DNA of 46,221 nt from Myxococcales bacterium (GCA_022572485.1 JACZVU010000002.1:1-46221), one strand, 5' to 3'. Positions 1 to 9,664 are shown, counted from the first letter of the stretch. Numbers and translations: made by a program. Notes: generated from the letters alone by a model not told the origin.

Positions 1-393
1 CGGTTGGTGCTCGCCCGGAACTGGAAGCGGTTCTCGGAGGAGCAGAAAGCGGAATACGTCGAAGAATTCAAACGATATCTGACGAACAGCTACGGCAGCC
101 GAATCGAGCGCTACGACCAACAGGAAGTGAAAATCGTCGGAGAACGCAAGGAGCCGAGAGGCGACGTCGTCGTTCAAACGAGGATCATCGGCGGTGAGTT
201 CGAGGGCACGTTGATCGATTATCGATTGCGGAACCAAACCGGAGGCTGGCGTGTGATCGACGTGGTCATCGAGGGCATCAGCATGGTCTCGAACTACCGC
301 GACCAGTTCAAATCGATCGTCAGCAACGGTGGGCCCGAACTGCTGCTGAAGAAACTCAGGGAGAAGAACGCCACAGGGATGGTGATCGACTGA
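1..393 (+). CDS. mlaC: MlaC/Ttg2D-family phospholipid-transport protein, C-terminal part
   Basis: The gene runs off the left edge; about 130 C-terminal residues are visible, ending at the TGA at 391. The segment reads like the second half of MlaC proteins: a helical stretch beginning NWKRFSEEQKAEY, a strand-rich part with RIIGGEFEGTLIDYRL, then GGWRVIDVVIEGISMVSNYRDQF, the typical MlaC signature before the last helix. MlaC carries phospholipids through the periplasm between the MlaFEDB inner-membrane complex and the outer membrane. The missing N-terminus should carry a signal peptide, and other mla genes would be expected to the left. The assignment rests on the C-terminal motif only. Confidence 0.8.
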   Translation, partial: RLVLARNWKRFSEEQKAEYVEEFKRYLTNSYGSRIERYDQQEVKIVGERKEPRGDVVVQTRIIGGEFEGTLIDYRLRNQTGGWRVIDVVIEGISMVSNYRDQFKSIVSNGGPELLLKKLREKNATGMVID

Positions 394-431
394 TTGCCGG
401 CGAAATCTCCGTGCTGCAAACTGCCCTACAG

Positions 432-1277
432 CTAGGAACGTCGAATTCCCGCGATGTAGCAGATCCAGGCCGGATCATCGGGCGCCTGCTCTCGCCGACT
501 GAAGATGTCATTGCCTTCACCGGTATTGCGGTCGGTTCCTTCCCAGTAGACTTCTGACTTGTAGAAGCCAGCCTCTTGCAAGAGTTCCCGGATCTCTGGA
601 ATCGACCAGAGTCGCCAGTCGTAGCGAAACGCTCGCTTTATCCGGCTGCCGTCGGGAAACTCGAAGTGAATGAAATTGGTCACGTGGTGGTGGATGGGGT
701 CGAAGCGGTGCTGATCCCAGACGTAGTCCAAATTATCGTCAACTTCACGGGTCTCTTCGCTGGTGCGCTGGGCATCTGCGCCCCCGTAGGCATCGAGGAT
801 CAACACTCCTTCCGAATTCAGCGTCGAGTAAGCGCGCGTCAGATAATTCAGCAGCGAGGCGCGCTCTCGAAACAGGAAATATGAAAAATTGAAGGCAACC
901 GTGACGTCGACGCTTTTGTGTCCGATGTCGAGTACGTCCCCTTCGATCAGCTTCACCCGAGCAGCCTGGTTGGGTCGCAGCTTGCCGACATTGTGCACGC
1001 GACCCCAATCGAGCGGATTGGGGTCGAGATCGATCCCCCAGGCTCGATTCTCGCTCGACTTCTTCACCCATCGGCACGCCAACAATGCGGTCCCGCAGAA
1101 GTCCTCGCGGAGAGTCCGCGCGGGGTGCGAGAATTGAGAGCGAAAGATCTTCTGGATCAGCGGGATGTCCGCATCGGGTTCCTGAACGGCCCTCTGGTAG
1201 AGATCGTGCTTGTCGGCGCGCTTCGCCATCGTCAGCGTTCGGCGTCTCGAAGTTCTCTTCTGCTGCTTTCGGCCCAT
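432..1277 (-). CDS. class I SAM-dependent methyltransferase
   Basis: A 281-residue soluble protein with a Rossmann methyltransferase fold. A degenerate motif I lies around LREDFCGTALLACRW, an acidic loop GIDLDPNPLDWG follows, and the conserved strand LIEGDVLDIGHKSVDVTVAFNFSY is preserved. The C-terminal half (FRYDWRLWSIPEIRELLQEAGF) is the lid and strand 6-7 region seen in many family-11/25-type enzymes. The substrate cannot be read from sequence. The ATG at 1277 has a GAGGAGG about 13 bases upstream. An ATG at 1229 gives a more typical N-terminus (MAKRADKHDLYQ) but lacks a clear ribosome-binding site. It is convergent with the mlaC fragment. Confidence 0.75.
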   Translation of the reverse strand: MGRKQQKRTSRRRTLTMAKRADKHDLYQRAVQEPDADIPLIQKIFRSQFSHPARTLREDFCGTALLACRWVKKSSENRAWGIDLDPNPLDWGRVHNVGKLRPNQAARVKLIEGDVLDIGHKSVDVTVAFNFSYFLFRERASLLNYLTRAYSTLNSEGVLILDAYGGADAQRTSEETREVDDNLDYVWDQHRFDPIHHHVTNFIHFEFPDGSRIKRAFRYDWRLWSIPEIRELLQEAGFYKSEVYWEGTDRNTGEGNDIFSRREQAPDDPAWICYIAGIRRS

Positions 1278-1432
1278 CTAAACGCACCCGCCTCCTCTTT
1301 GGCCCCTACAAGGAAGGGCATCCTCGCTCAGAACGCGGTCGGGCTCAATGACCGGCCGCTTCCGGAGCCGCTGAATTTACCCGGAATCGCGGCGTCGAAA
1401 GGGGTGCAGGTCCAACAAGAGGAGGCTTTTCC

Positions 1433-1813
1433 ATGACCCGAATCGCCCAGGCTCGACCGAAACGGCTCTATGCCCTCATCATCGGATCCGCCGCGATGCT
1501 GCTGCTTGCTCCCAGCGCAGCATGGGCGGGCTCCGGTCATTACAACCACGACCGCCATCGCACCGGCAGCCACTACGAGTCGCATTTCGACCAGGCGCGC
1601 GACCACCACGCTTTTCGCGAGCGCCAACACCACCGCGGGAAGTGGCGTGGGCACGAGAAGCACCCTGTCGGCTACTACTGCAGATCGTGCAACCACGACT
1701 TCAGTGCGCGAGACGCATTCTACGCTCACGTCGCCTATCGGCACCACGTTCCGTTCCGGCATCTCGCAGCAACGGTCCGCTTTGGCGCGTTCAGCTGGAC
1801 TTTCTTCGACTGA
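1433..1813 (+). CDS. small secreted His-rich protein with a C2H2 zinc-finger-like motif
   Basis: 126 residues, preceded by a strong ribosome-binding site (GAGGAGG, 8 bases before the ATG). The N-terminus is a classic signal peptide: basic MTRIAQARPKR, a hydrophobic run, then a predicted cut after AWA near residue 32. The mature part is very rich in His, Arg and Tyr. It contains YYCRSCNHDF...YAHVAYRHH, which fits the spacing C-x2-C-x12-H-x4-H of a C2H2 zinc finger. Such motifs are normally cytoplasmic, so a secreted copy more likely binds metal (Zn, Cu or Ni) than DNA. I recognise no family. It is convergent with metH, 26 bases from the metH stop. Confidence 0.7.
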   Translation: MTRIAQARPKRLYALIIGSAAMLLLAPSAAWAGSGHYNHDRHRTGSHYESHFDQARDHHAFRERQHHRGKWRGHEKHPVGYYCRSCNHDFSARDAFYAHVAYRHHVPFRHLAATVRFGAFSWTFFD

Positions 1814-1839
1814 TCGGGCGAAGTGGGTAAAGCGGTCGA

Positions 1840-4800
1840 TCAGGCTGCGGGGTCGTACCCGAGATTGGGTGACAGCCAGCGCTCGATTTCTTCGATGGTC
1901 ATCTTCTTTCGGTTCGCGTAGTCGCTCACCTGATCGCGATCGATTCGACCCACCGTGAAGTAGTGCGCATCGGGGTGGGCGAAGTACAGCCCGCTCACGC
2001 TTGCTCCGGGAAGCATGGCGTAGTTTTCGGTCAGCTCGATTCCCACCGAGGGAGCATCGAGCAGATCGAATAGCTTGCGCTTTTCGGTGTGGTCCGGGCA
2101 GGCGGGATACCCGAAAGCGGGCCGGATCCCGCGATATTTCTCGGCGATCAGATCGCCGGGATCGAGGCTTTCGTTTTTTCCATAGCTCCACTCGCGTCGC
2201 GCGCGCTCGTGGAGGTATTCAGCAAACGCCTCTGCGAGTCGATCGGCCAGCGCCTTGATCATGATCGCGTTGTAGTCGTCGAGATCCTTTTCGAAACCAG
2301 CCGCGAGATCGTTGGTTTCGGCTCCCGACGTTACGGCGAAAGCGCCGAGGTAGTCGCGAAGTCCGCCATTCGACGGAGCGATGAAATCGGCCAGAGAGCG
2401 ATTCGGCTTTCCATCTGCGATCTCGGTCTGCTGCCGCAACAGGTTGAAACGGATGCGCTCTTCGCTTCGGCCATCGTCTTCAAAGAGCACGATATCATCG
2501 CCATCTCTCGCTGCGGGCCAGAATCCGTAGACGCCGCGCGGTGTGAGGAGTTTCTCATCAATGATTCTACGTAGCAGCGCCTGTCCATTTTCGAAGAGTT
2601 CGCGCGCGGCTTCTCCGTACTTCGGACTTTCGAAGATCTTGGGAAATTTTCCCTTGAGTTCCCAGGCGCTGAAGAAAAACGTCCAGTCGATGTATTTCTC
2701 GAGGTCTTCGAGTGAAACGTCATCGATGACTCGGTGGCCCAGGAATCTGGGTACCGGTAGATCATCGGCGTGGAAGTCGATCGACAGGCGATTCTCGATG
2801 GCTTTCTCATAAGAGAGCAGTGGCTGGGTCTTCCTGCCTTCGTACACATAGCGAAGCTGTTCTTGCAGCTCTTGGTTCTTGCGGTTGAACTCCGGGCTCA
2901 ACTTCGGGCTGAGCAGCGAACTCACGACGCCGACTGCCCGAGATGCGTCGTGAACGTGAACCGCGCAATGGCTGTACGCCGGTGCGATCTTGACCGCGGT
3001 GTGTTGCTTGCTGGTCGTTGCGCCACCAATCAGTAGGGGTTTATCGATTCCGCGCCGCTCCATTTCGCGCGCGACGTTGACCATCTCGTCCAGGGAAGGG
3101 GTGATCAGACCACTCAACCCGATCAGGTCGCAATCCCGATCGACGGCTGTTGTCAAGATGTCATCGCAGTGGACCATCACGCCGAGATCGATGACCTCGT
3201 AGCCATTGCAGCCGAGAACGACTCCGACGATGTTCTTTCCGATGTCGTGTACATCGCCCTTGACGGTCGCCATGACGATTCTTCCGCGCTTGACCTGCGT
3301 GGCGCCATTTTCCGCTTCCATGAAGGGGTCGAGATAGGCGACCGCGCGCTTCATCACCCGCGCGCTCTTGACCACCTGGGGTAGGAACATCTTGCCTGCA
3401 CCGAAGAGATCTCCGACGATCTGCATGCCCTCCATCAGCGGCCCTTCGATGACCTCGAGAGGTCGAGATACGTTCGTGCGCGCCTCTTCGGTGTCCTCCT
3501 CGATGAAGTCGACCACGCCGTTGACGAGCGCGTACTTCAGTCGTTCTTCGACGCTGTTTTCGCGCCAGGAGAGATCGATCTCCTTCTTCTTGCTCGTTCC
3601 AGTCACCGATTCCGCGAACTCCACCAATCGCTCGGTCGCGTCCGATCGGCGATTGAAGATCACGTCTTCGACTCTTTCGAGCAGATCTTCGGGGATGGCC
3701 TCGTAGACGCCGAGCTGGCCCGCGTTCACGATACCCATGTCCATGCCCGCTTTGACGGCGTGGTAGAGGAATGCGGTGTGCATTGCCTCTCGTACGGGAT
3801 CGTTTCCACGGAACGAGAACGAGAGATTGCTGACGCCACCGCTGACCATGGATCCCGGACAGGTCTCTTTGATGATGCGAGTCGCTTCGATGAAATTTCG
3901 GCCGTAGTCGTTGTGTTCCTCGATCCCTGTGGCGATCGCGAGGATGTTCGGGTCGAAGATGATTTCCTGCGGCCTGAAACCTGCGACCTCGGTCAGCAAT
4001 CGGTAGGCGCGCTGGCAGATCTCGACTTTTCGCTCGACGGTGTCGGCTTGCCCGGCTTCGTCGAACGCCATCACCACGACACCGGCTCCGTATCGCTTGA
4101 CCTTCCTGGCCTTCGCGAGAAAGTCGTCTTCACCTTCCTTCAAGCTGATCGAATTGGCGAAACCTTTGCCCTGGATGCACTTCAAGCCCGCCTCGATCAC
4201 GGACCACTTGGAACTGTCGACCATGATCGGGAGGACCGCGATCGCCGGCTCGGTTGCGATCAAATTGAGGAACGTCGTCATCACCGATTCCGAGTCGAGC
4301 ATGCCTTCGTCCATGTTGACGTCGAGGATGTTGGCGCCTCCCCGCACCTGATCGAGCGCAACCTCGGTGGCAGTCGCGTAATCCTCTTTCTTGATCAGGT
4401 TCATGAAGCGACGGGAACCGGTCACATTGGTCCGCTCACCGATCATGGTGAAATTCGAATCGGGCCAGAGGCTCAGGCGTTCGAGGCCGCTGAAGTGCGC
4501 GACCGCATCTGCCTGCTCGGGCAGCCGACGCGGTGCGATTCCCCGGACGGCCTGCGCGATTGCGCGGATGTGTTCGGGCGTCGTTCCGCAGCAGCCGCCG
4601 ACCAGGTTGACGAGGCCGCTCGCCGCGAACTCTCCCAGCAGCCGTCCGGTCGTCTCCGGCCCTTCGTCGTAGCCGCCAAATGCGTTCGGGAGCCCGGCGT
4701 TCGGATAGGCGCTGATGTGGATCGGCGCAACCGCCGCGAGCTCCGCGAGGAAGGGGCGCATCTCCGTCGCTCCGAGCGCGCAATTGATTCCCACGGAGAT

Positions 4801-5526
4801 CGGATTCGCATGGGCGATCGAGGTCCAGAACGCGTCTACGGTCTGCCCCGAGAGCGTCCGACCACTGCGGTCGGTGATCGTCACGGAGATCATCACCGGA
4901 AGCGAAATGGACTGCTCGTCGAAAAGGTCGAGCAGCGCGGCGATGGCCGCCTTCGCGTTGAGGGTGTCGAAGATGGTCTCGATCAGCAGGATGTCGACGC
5001 CCCCTTCGATCAGGGCGCGCGTCTGCTCGCGGTAGGCGGCGTAGAGTTCGTCAAAGGTCAGGTTCCGCGCCGAGGCGTCGTCGACATCGGGCGAGATCGA
5101 GAGCGTCTTGGTCGTGGGCCCAAGAGCGCCCGCCACGAAGCGCGCTTGGTCGGGTGTGCGTTCCGTCCAGCGCGCCGCACAGGCCACAGCGATCTCCGCC
5201 GCGCGGAGGTTCATCGAGTAAACGAACGCCTCCATCCCGTAATCGGCCTGGGCGATCGCGTTGGCACCGAAGGTATTGGTCTCGATGATGTCCGCGCCCG
5301 CGTCGAAGAACGCGTCGTGGATCTCCTCCACCAGCGAGGGCTTGCCGAGCACGAGCGCTTCGTTGTTGCCTTTCAGCTCAGAGGGGTGGTCGGCCAGGCG
5401 CTCGCCGCGGAAATCGGCTTCGGTCAGGTTGCTGCCCTGGATCATGGTTCCCATCGCGCCATCGAGAACGAGGATTCGCTCGGAGAGCAGCTGCTCGAGT
5501 TCGGCGCGGCGGTCGACTGAAGACAT
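1840..5526 (-). CDS. metH: cobalamin-dependent methionine synthase
   Basis: 1228 residues, the full usual length. MetH transfers the methyl group of 5-methyltetrahydrofolate to homocysteine through methylcobalamin. All four modules are visible. The homocysteine domain (about 1-325) has zinc ligands in GINCALG and [11 protein letters not shown]. The pterin domain (about 350-620) has [14 protein letters not shown]. The B12 domain (about 650-890) has the DxHxxG cobalamin ligand loop [12 protein letters not shown]. The SAM-binding reactivation domain has [15 protein letters not shown]. The ATG at 5526 has a GGAGG seven bases upstream. It follows the crotonase gene on the same strand but is separated by 224 bases containing its own promoter and repeats. 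No cobalamin riboswitch was seen. Confidence 0.98.
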   Translation of the reverse strand: MSSVDRRAELEQLLSERILVLDGAMGTMIQGSNLTEADFRGERLADHPSELKGNNEALVLGKPSLVEEIHDAFFDAGADIIETNTFGANAIAQADYGMEAFVYSMNLRAAEIAVACAARWTERTPDQARFVAGALGPTTKTLSISPDVDDASARNLTFDELYAAYREQTRALIEGGVDILLIETIFDTLNAKAAIAALLDLFDEQSISLPVMISVTITDRSGRTLSGQTVDAFWTSIAHANPISVGINCALGATEMRPFLAELAAVAPIHISAYPNAGLPNAFGGYDEGPETTGRLLGEFAASGLVNLVGGCCGTTPEHIRAIAQAVRGIAPRRLPEQADAVAHFSGLERLSLWPDSNFTMIGERTNVTGSRRFMNLIKKEDYATATEVALDQVRGGANILDVNMDEGMLDSESVMTTFLNLIATEPAIAVLPIMVDSSKWSVIEAGLKCIQGKGFANSISLKEGEDDFLAKARKVKRYGAGVVVMAFDEAGQADTVERKVEICQRAYRLLTEVAGFRPQEIIFDPNILAIATGIEEHNDYGRNFIEATRIIKETCPGSMVSGGVSNLSFSFRGNDPVREAMHTAFLYHAVKAGMDMGIVNAGQLGVYEAIPEDLLERVEDVIFNRRSDATERLVEFAESVTGTSKKKEIDLSWRENSVEERLKYALVNGVVDFIEEDTEEARTNVSRPLEVIEGPLMEGMQIVGDLFGAGKMFLPQVVKSARVMKRAVAYLDPFMEAENGATQVKRGRIVMATVKGDVHDIGKNIVGVVLGCNGYEVIDLGVMVHCDDILTTAVDRDCDLIGLSGLITPSLDEMVNVAREMERRGIDKPLLIGGATTSKQHTAVKIAPAYSHCAVHVHDASRAVGVVSSLLSPKLSPEFNRKNQELQEQLRYVYEGRKTQPLLSYEKAIENRLSIDFHADDLPVPRFLGHRVIDDVSLEDLEKYIDWTFFFSAWELKGKFPKIFESPKYGEAARELFENGQALLRRIIDEKLLTPRGVYGFWPAARDGDDIVLFEDDGRSEERIRFNLLRQQTEIADGKPNRSLADFIAPSNGGLRDYLGAFAVTSGAETNDLAAGFEKDLDDYNAIMIKALADRLAEAFAEYLHERARREWSYGKNESLDPGDLIAEKYRGIRPAFGYPACPDHTEKRKLFDLLDAPSVGIELTENYAMLPGASVSGLYFAHPDAHYFTVGRIDRDQVSDYANRKKMTIEEIERWLSPNLGYDPAA

Positions 5527-5572
5527 CGTCGATCCTCCCTGGACAGCCCGCTATCGGACCTCCCAGGGCGGG

Positions 5573-5600
5573 AGTATAGTAAAATATCAATGCATCTCAA
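5573..5600 (-). promoter_or_regulatory. predicted sigma70-type promoter of metH
   Basis: Read on the minus strand, TTGAGA (5600-5595) and TATACT (5578-5573) are separated by 16 bases in an AT-rich island within GC-rich DNA. The start of transcription would fall near 5566, giving a leader of about 40 bases before the metH ATG. Assigned by sequence match only. Confidence 0.6.
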
Positions 5601-5611
5601 TATAGTGATAT
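5600..5611. promoter_or_regulatory. candidate operator ATATAGTGATAT upstream of metH
   Basis: Four-base inverted arms around a four-base centre (minus strand ATAT-CACT-ATAT). It touches the -35 box of the metH promoter. The same pattern, ATAA-CACT-TTAT, lies upstream of ahcY at 14018-14029. A shared site before two methionine-cycle genes suggests a common regulator, whose identity is not visible here. Confidence 0.45.
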
Positions 5612-5635
5612 GTTGTATCCCCCAGGGGATACAAC
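5612..5635. promoter_or_regulatory. 24-bp near-perfect palindrome upstream of metH promoter
   Basis: GTTGTATCCCC (5612-5622), a two-base centre CA, and GGGGATACAAC (5625-5635) form perfect 11-bp inverted arms. The palindrome abuts the 5600-5611 element and is centred about 57 bases before the predicted start of transcription, a usual place for an activator site. It has no T-run, so a terminator is unlikely. Confidence 0.5.
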
Positions 5636-5680
5636 GAAGCGAATCCCTGCGCGCGGGCGGGAGGGCTCCGGCATGCACCC

Positions 5681-5760
5681 GGGTGGACGTTGGTTTCCCC
5701 GGGTGGACGTTGATTTCCCTGGGTGGGCGTTTATTTCCCCGGCTGGGCGTCTACTTCGGG
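5681..5760. repeat. four tandem 20-bp repeats between metH and the crotonase gene
   Basis: Four consecutive 20-base units start at 5681, 5701, 5721 and 5741. The first two share GGGTGGACGTTG and TTTCC; the last is more diverged. The array ends ten bases inside the 3' end of the crotonase gene, so part of unit four is coding, including the stop codon. No spacers are present, so this is a simple tandem array. Confidence 0.85.
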
Positions 5761-6548
5761 TCCTCGAAGTGGGGCGCGCGTTGTTCCAGATTGGCGCGGA
5801 TCGCTTCGAGCTGATTGGGTCCGCCGATCAGCGCTCGCTGGAGCCGCGCCTCGAGTTCGAAGCAGTCTCGGACCGCGACTTCATCCGGTTCGCCGAGCAG
5901 TCGCTTTGCGGCGCGAATGGCGTCCGGCGAGCGGCGGGCCATCTCGCGCGCGAGTTCGAAGGCTTCGTCCCTCGGCGTCTCGCTCACCCGTGTGGCCAAT
6001 CCCAGTTCGCGCGCTTCGACGCCCGAAACGATCCGGCCGGTGAAGACGAGTTCCTTCGCGACGTCGCGCCCGACCAGACGCCGGAGTGAGACGGCGCCCG
6101 TCATGTCCGGGATCAGGCCCCAGTTGATTTCCATTGCGGACAACTTCGCGTCCGGCGCGACGAAGCGAATGTCCGCAGCCAGCGCGATTTGAAATCCTGC
6201 GCCGAAGGCGACTCCGTGGACGGCGGCGATCACGGGAACCGGCAGCGCTGTCCAGACCCAGGCCGCGCGTTGCACGAAGTTCGCGGGGCTCTCAGGTTTT
6301 ATTTCGAGCAGCTCCTCCACGCTCCTGTCGAGCTTGGAAAACAGCGCGACATCCAACCCCGCGCAAAAGGCTTTCCCCTCACCGGATAGGACCACCGCGC
6401 GAAGCGAGCGGTCCTTCGCGAGTTCGCTTCCGGCGGCACTGAGCGCTTCGATCATCTCGAGATCGCAGGCGTTCATCTTCTCCGGTCGATTCAACCGGAC
6501 GTCAGCGATGCCCTCGCCATCAATCGCAATGGAAACGCGGTCGGACAT
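5751..6548 (-). CDS. enoyl-CoA hydratase/isomerase (crotonase) family protein
   Basis: 265 residues, the normal crotonase length, with a clear GGAGG before the ATG at 6548. The CoA-binding/oxyanion region is recognisable: GKAFCAGLDVALF and AAVHGVAFGAGFQIALAADIRF, then MEINWGLIPDMTG. The second catalytic glutamate of the classical hydratase (E164 in rat) is kept in MEINWG. The first (E144) is replaced by Gln in GAGFQIA. One-acid variants are common among isomerases and other crotonase branches, so simple 2-enoyl-CoA hydration is less certain. It starts 23 bases after the phosphoesterase stop and probably forms an operon with it. Confidence 0.85.
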   Translation of the reverse strand: MSDRVSIAIDGEGIADVRLNRPEKMNACDLEMIEALSAAGSELAKDRSLRAVVLSGEGKAFCAGLDVALFSKLDRSVEELLEIKPESPANFVQRAAWVWTALPVPVIAAVHGVAFGAGFQIALAADIRFVAPDAKLSAMEINWGLIPDMTGAVSLRRLVGRDVAKELVFTGRIVSGVEARELGLATRVSETPRDEAFELAREMARRSPDAIRAAKRLLGEPDEVAVRDCFELEARLQRALIGGPNQLEAIRANLEQRAPHFEDPK

Positions 6549-6570
6549 GAGGTCCTCCTGAAAGCCTGCG

Positions 6571-8154
6571 TCATTCGATCCGTATCACGTGGTGCGCGCG
6601 GAATACTTGGCCGTACATGTCGGTTGCGCGTACTTCGATCGTGTAGGTGCCGGTCGGCGGGTTTGCGGGAAGGGTGCCCACCCATAGATGCGGTGATTCG
6701 ATTGCGGGTGGCAGGAAAAATTGGGGTCGTGGGGCTCTCTGGCGATCGCGCTCGATGGCCGCCAGGTAATAGGGGTCTTTGCGGGCTTCCTGCCGCAGCG
6801 GCACCCAGTCGCCTTTTTCACCCAGCCGCATTTCGACGCGGGTTCGCTTTGAGCCGTTGAAGACGTTCACGAGAACCTCGGTTTCGGCAGCATGCTCGGA
6901 AGTCGTGGCGTCTGTAGCGAAGATGTTCATCTGATGATCGGCCGATCTTCGCGCCGCTTTGAAGCGTATCGAGTAACGCGGGCCGTCGAATTGGATGATC
7001 GAGTAACCGTTGGGGGCGCCACAGCGCATCGTGGCGTGGGGGATGCCGACCTCGTCGTCCGCTCCGAGCCACCAGCTTCCAGAAGCGGTCGCATGAACCA
7101 ATTGGTGGTGCGGCTGCGGGCCGTCGAAACCCTCTTCAGGGCCGTAGAAGCGGTTTTCTTGGTAATGGGCGTGCCCGGCCAGCGAGAGGGTGTGGGGCCG
7201 ATCCTTCAGGATCTCGAACAATGCGCTTCGTTCGTCAAGCGAGTAAGACGGGTTATCGAATGGAATGTGCATCGCCAACACGATGAGCCGGTCGCGCGGC
7301 ACCCACTTCAGGTCGTTCTCGACGAATTCCAGCTGGCGTTCGGAGATTCCAGCTGCGTAGGGTCCCTCTGTTCCGTCCTCGTCCTTCGGCCCGCCGTACA
7401 CGACGTCATCGAGGATGATGAAGTGAACCTTCCCATAGGAGAATGCGTAGGTCGGCGGTCCGTAGACGCGTTCGAAACTTTCATCGGAGTGGCGGTCCGT
7501 CTTGGCGTGAAAGTTGAGGTCGTGGTTTCCGATCACGTTGTACCACGGAAGACCGATCTGGCCGATCGATTCGTTGAGCGCCTCGAAGAGCGAAAGGTCG
7601 TCTCCAACCAGGTCGCCGAGCGTCAACCCGAAGCTGGCTTTGATACCGATCACCTCCTCGATGATGTCGCGGTTGAGCAGGGTCAACTCGTCGAGGGTGT
7701 AGGGTTGGGTATCCGCGAACAGGAGCACTCGAAAGGAATGTGGCTCCCGTTGGCGATAGAGGGGAAAGTCGATCCGATCGGGGAGCGGGCCGGTGGGCGA
7801 TACGCCGGGGTAGGCGAGATTCGTCGGTGAGCCCTGAGGTTTGTGGATGTAGTAGAAGCGAGGGAGCCCATTGTCGCTGATCGGTGTCGACCAGCCTCCG
7901 GGCTTGATGACGAAGAGGATCGTGTCATCGCCGACCGCGATCCGATACCGGCCGCGCCAATCCGTCAGGACGACGTCGCGTCCATTCGAAACGGCGACTC
8001 CCCGAACGCCGAAGTCGAAAGTGTCGCGCACGCCATTGCGATTGCGGTCGTGAAAGACCACTCCCGAGGTGTACGGATCGTTGGCTTCGGTGGCGGTTGC
8101 CGTCGGAGCGGCAATCAAAAGTAGCAGCGCAATGCCTGATCGGAGTGCCAGCAT
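6571..8154 (-). CDS. secreted calcineurin-like metallophosphoesterase
   Basis: 527 residues starting with a signal peptide (hydrophobic run LLLLIAAPTATA, cut near residue 22). A beta-rich N-terminal domain follows, opening with the Ca-loop-like HDRNRNGVRDTFDFG, as in multidomain phosphoesterases that carry metallophos_N and metallophos_C domains. The catalytic metallophosphatase domain (about 145-360) has FADTQ in place of the usual DxH, then GDLVGD, GNHD, AMHIPFD and GHAHY. The C-terminal 150 residues look like an accessory beta domain. The substrate is unknown; periplasmic phosphate esters are likely. Its gene begins 10 bases after the stop of the kinase-like gene, suggesting co-transcription. 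Confidence 0.85.
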   Translation of the reverse strand: MLALRSGIALLLLIAAPTATATEANDPYTSGVVFHDRNRNGVRDTFDFGVRGVAVSNGRDVVLTDWRGRYRIAVGDDTILFVIKPGGWSTPISDNGLPRFYYIHKPQGSPTNLAYPGVSPTGPLPDRIDFPLYRQREPHSFRVLLFADTQPYTLDELTLLNRDIIEEVIGIKASFGLTLGDLVGDDLSLFEALNESIGQIGLPWYNVIGNHDLNFHAKTDRHSDESFERVYGPPTYAFSYGKVHFIILDDVVYGGPKDEDGTEGPYAAGISERQLEFVENDLKWVPRDRLIVLAMHIPFDNPSYSLDERSALFEILKDRPHTLSLAGHAHYQENRFYGPEEGFDGPQPHHQLVHATASGSWWLGADDEVGIPHATMRCGAPNGYSIIQFDGPRYSIRFKAARRSADHQMNIFATDATTSEHAAETEVLVNVFNGSKRTRVEMRLGEKGDWVPLRQEARKDPYYLAAIERDRQRAPRPQFFLPPAIESPHLWVGTLPANPPTGTYTIEVRATDMYGQVFRAHHVIRIE

Positions 8155-8164
8155 CGTGTACCGG

Positions 8165-9664
8165 TCAATGAGCGGTCGAATCGGGCATCACCGATGCGAC
8201 AGCAGGGGCTGCCTTGTGCGGGGCCTGCAGCGGCTCGCGAGCACGCGGCAGATAGACGGTGAAGGTCGATCCGCGGCCCGGTTCGACCTTCACCGAGAGG
8301 TCGCCGCCGCAAGCCTGAAGTAACCGGTACACGATCGAGAGCGCGAGTTTTCCATCGCTGCTCGGTTGCTCGGCTTCGACGGGAGCTTGATCGAAAAGCC
8401 GAGACAGCGCGTCCGCGTTGAGCTCTCTCCCGCTGTCTTTGAAGGAGAGCGTCACGTAGCGGTCCGGTGCCACTGCGGGCATCTGGCCCGGTTGGCCGGC
8501 GGCGATTTCGAGATTGGCGGTTTCGACGATCAGCTTGCCCCCTTCGGGCATCGCGTCTCGGGCATTCATCACCAAGGTACGAACGATCGCCTTGAGGGGT
8601 ACGTTCTGCGCCGCCGCAGAGCCCAGCTCGGGATCCAGCTTCATGGCGAAATCCACCGAGTCACCCGCCAGAGCGCGAAGTTCGTTCCCGATGCGCTGCA
8701 GGATTCGGTTGGGATCGATCGCGCGCTCTACGGGCTGCGGATTGGAGCGTTTGCGGGCACGGGGAAGTGCCTCTTGGATTCCAGCCGCTCTGGGTTCATC
8801 CAGCCCCTGTTGCCGCGCAGCCGCTGGCGAGCGCGCAAGAGCCGCGAGAGTCGAATCTTCGACAGAGGAGTCGACGGGGGCTTTCCGTCGATCGCGTTTG
8901 TCGATCTCGGACCCGATCCACTGCGCCATCAGACGGATGAGATCTTTTTCGGTTCCGTTGAAGCGATCTTTGCGCGGTTCGAAGCTCGCGAAACTGAGTG
9001 TTCCGTAGCGGGCTCCGTCGACTCTGATCGCCGCACCCAGGTAGGCGTTGAATTTGAATGCCGCGCGATCGAGGGATCCCGCCCAGTTCGACTCCGAAAT
9101 TCGCGCGATGCCGATGGGTCGCTCTGAATTGAGGGTGTCCTTGCAGAAGGTCTCTTCGAGCGAAAAGACGGCGCCCGAAGTGACCGGGAAGCTTTCGGGC
9201 GAGTGGATCGCGATGATCTCGTATCGATCCTTGTGGATCCGCGCCAGCATTGCCACTTCGAGGTCGAAGCGGGAGGCTCCCATCTCGAGCAACCTGGCGA
9301 TCTTGGCGTCGAACGAAATCGAGTGGCTCTCGTTTAGTTCGTTGATGACGCGGACGGTTTCCATGCTGTCCCAGTGGAGCTTCTCGGCCCGGTCGCGTTC
9401 CGCAAGCGTGCGCCAGAGCGCGACCACAGCGATGACACTGAGGGCTCCGACCGCGAGGCCGGCCAGCCCTCCGAACGACGAGAGGTTCCAAGCGAGTGGG
9501 TCGTTCCACTCCGTCCACGGCGCGATGGCCTGGTGGATCGCGATCAGCAGGAAGAGGCCCCCAAAGAGTCCGACGCGGGTTTCGCCGCTGCGGTTCCAGA
9601 GCACGGCGCAGCCCGCCAGAGCCGCGAGGAGCAAAGCAATCGAAAGCAGCGACAGTGCGCTCAT
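8165..9664 (-). CDS. membrane GAF sensor kinase-like protein lacking an evident phosphoacceptor His
   Basis: About 499 residues from the ATG at 9664, which has GGAG eight bases upstream. Three membrane segments lie in the first 100 residues. A GAF-type domain follows (about 125-255, with SFDAKIARLLEMGASRF and FNAYLGAAIRVDGARYGTLSF). The C-terminus is a HATPase: N box NARDAMPEGG, a G1-like FKDSGREL and a G2-like GRGSTFTVYLP. The region where a HisKA helix and its H box should be reads NRILQRIGNELRALAG and has no histidine. It may be a pseudokinase, or may act with a partner. It leads the gene set with the phosphoesterase and crotonase. Confidence 0.8.
   Translation of the reverse strand: MSALSLLSIALLLAALAGCAVLWNRSGETRVGLFGGLFLLIAIHQAIAPWTEWNDPLAWNLSSFGGLAGLAVGALSVIAVVALWRTLAERDRAEKLHWDSMETVRVINELNESHSISFDAKIARLLEMGASRFDLEVAMLARIHKDRYEIIAIHSPESFPVTSGAVFSLEETFCKDTLNSERPIGIARISESNWAGSLDRAAFKFNAYLGAAIRVDGARYGTLSFASFEPRKDRFNGTEKDLIRLMAQWIGSEIDKRDRRKAPVDSSVEDSTLAALARSPAAARQQGLDEPRAAGIQEALPRARKRSNPQPVERAIDPNRILQRIGNELRALAGDSVDFAMKLDPELGSAAAQNVPLKAIVRTLVMNARDAMPEGGKLIVETANLEIAAGQPGQMPAVAPDRYVTLSFKDSGRELNADALSRLFDQAPVEAEQPSSDGKLALSIVYRLLQACGGDLSVKVEPGRGSTFTVYLPRAREPLQAPHKAAPAVASVMPDSTAH

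Noticed and set aside
3760..5520. 586-residue plus-strand frame opposite metH
   Set aside because: It is an antisense frame inside metH; high GC gives long open shadows, and it has no family motif.
5527..5750. cobalamin or SAM riboswitch before metH
   Set aside because: No B12-box or SAM-riboswitch core was visible, and the predicted leader of about 40 bases is too short.
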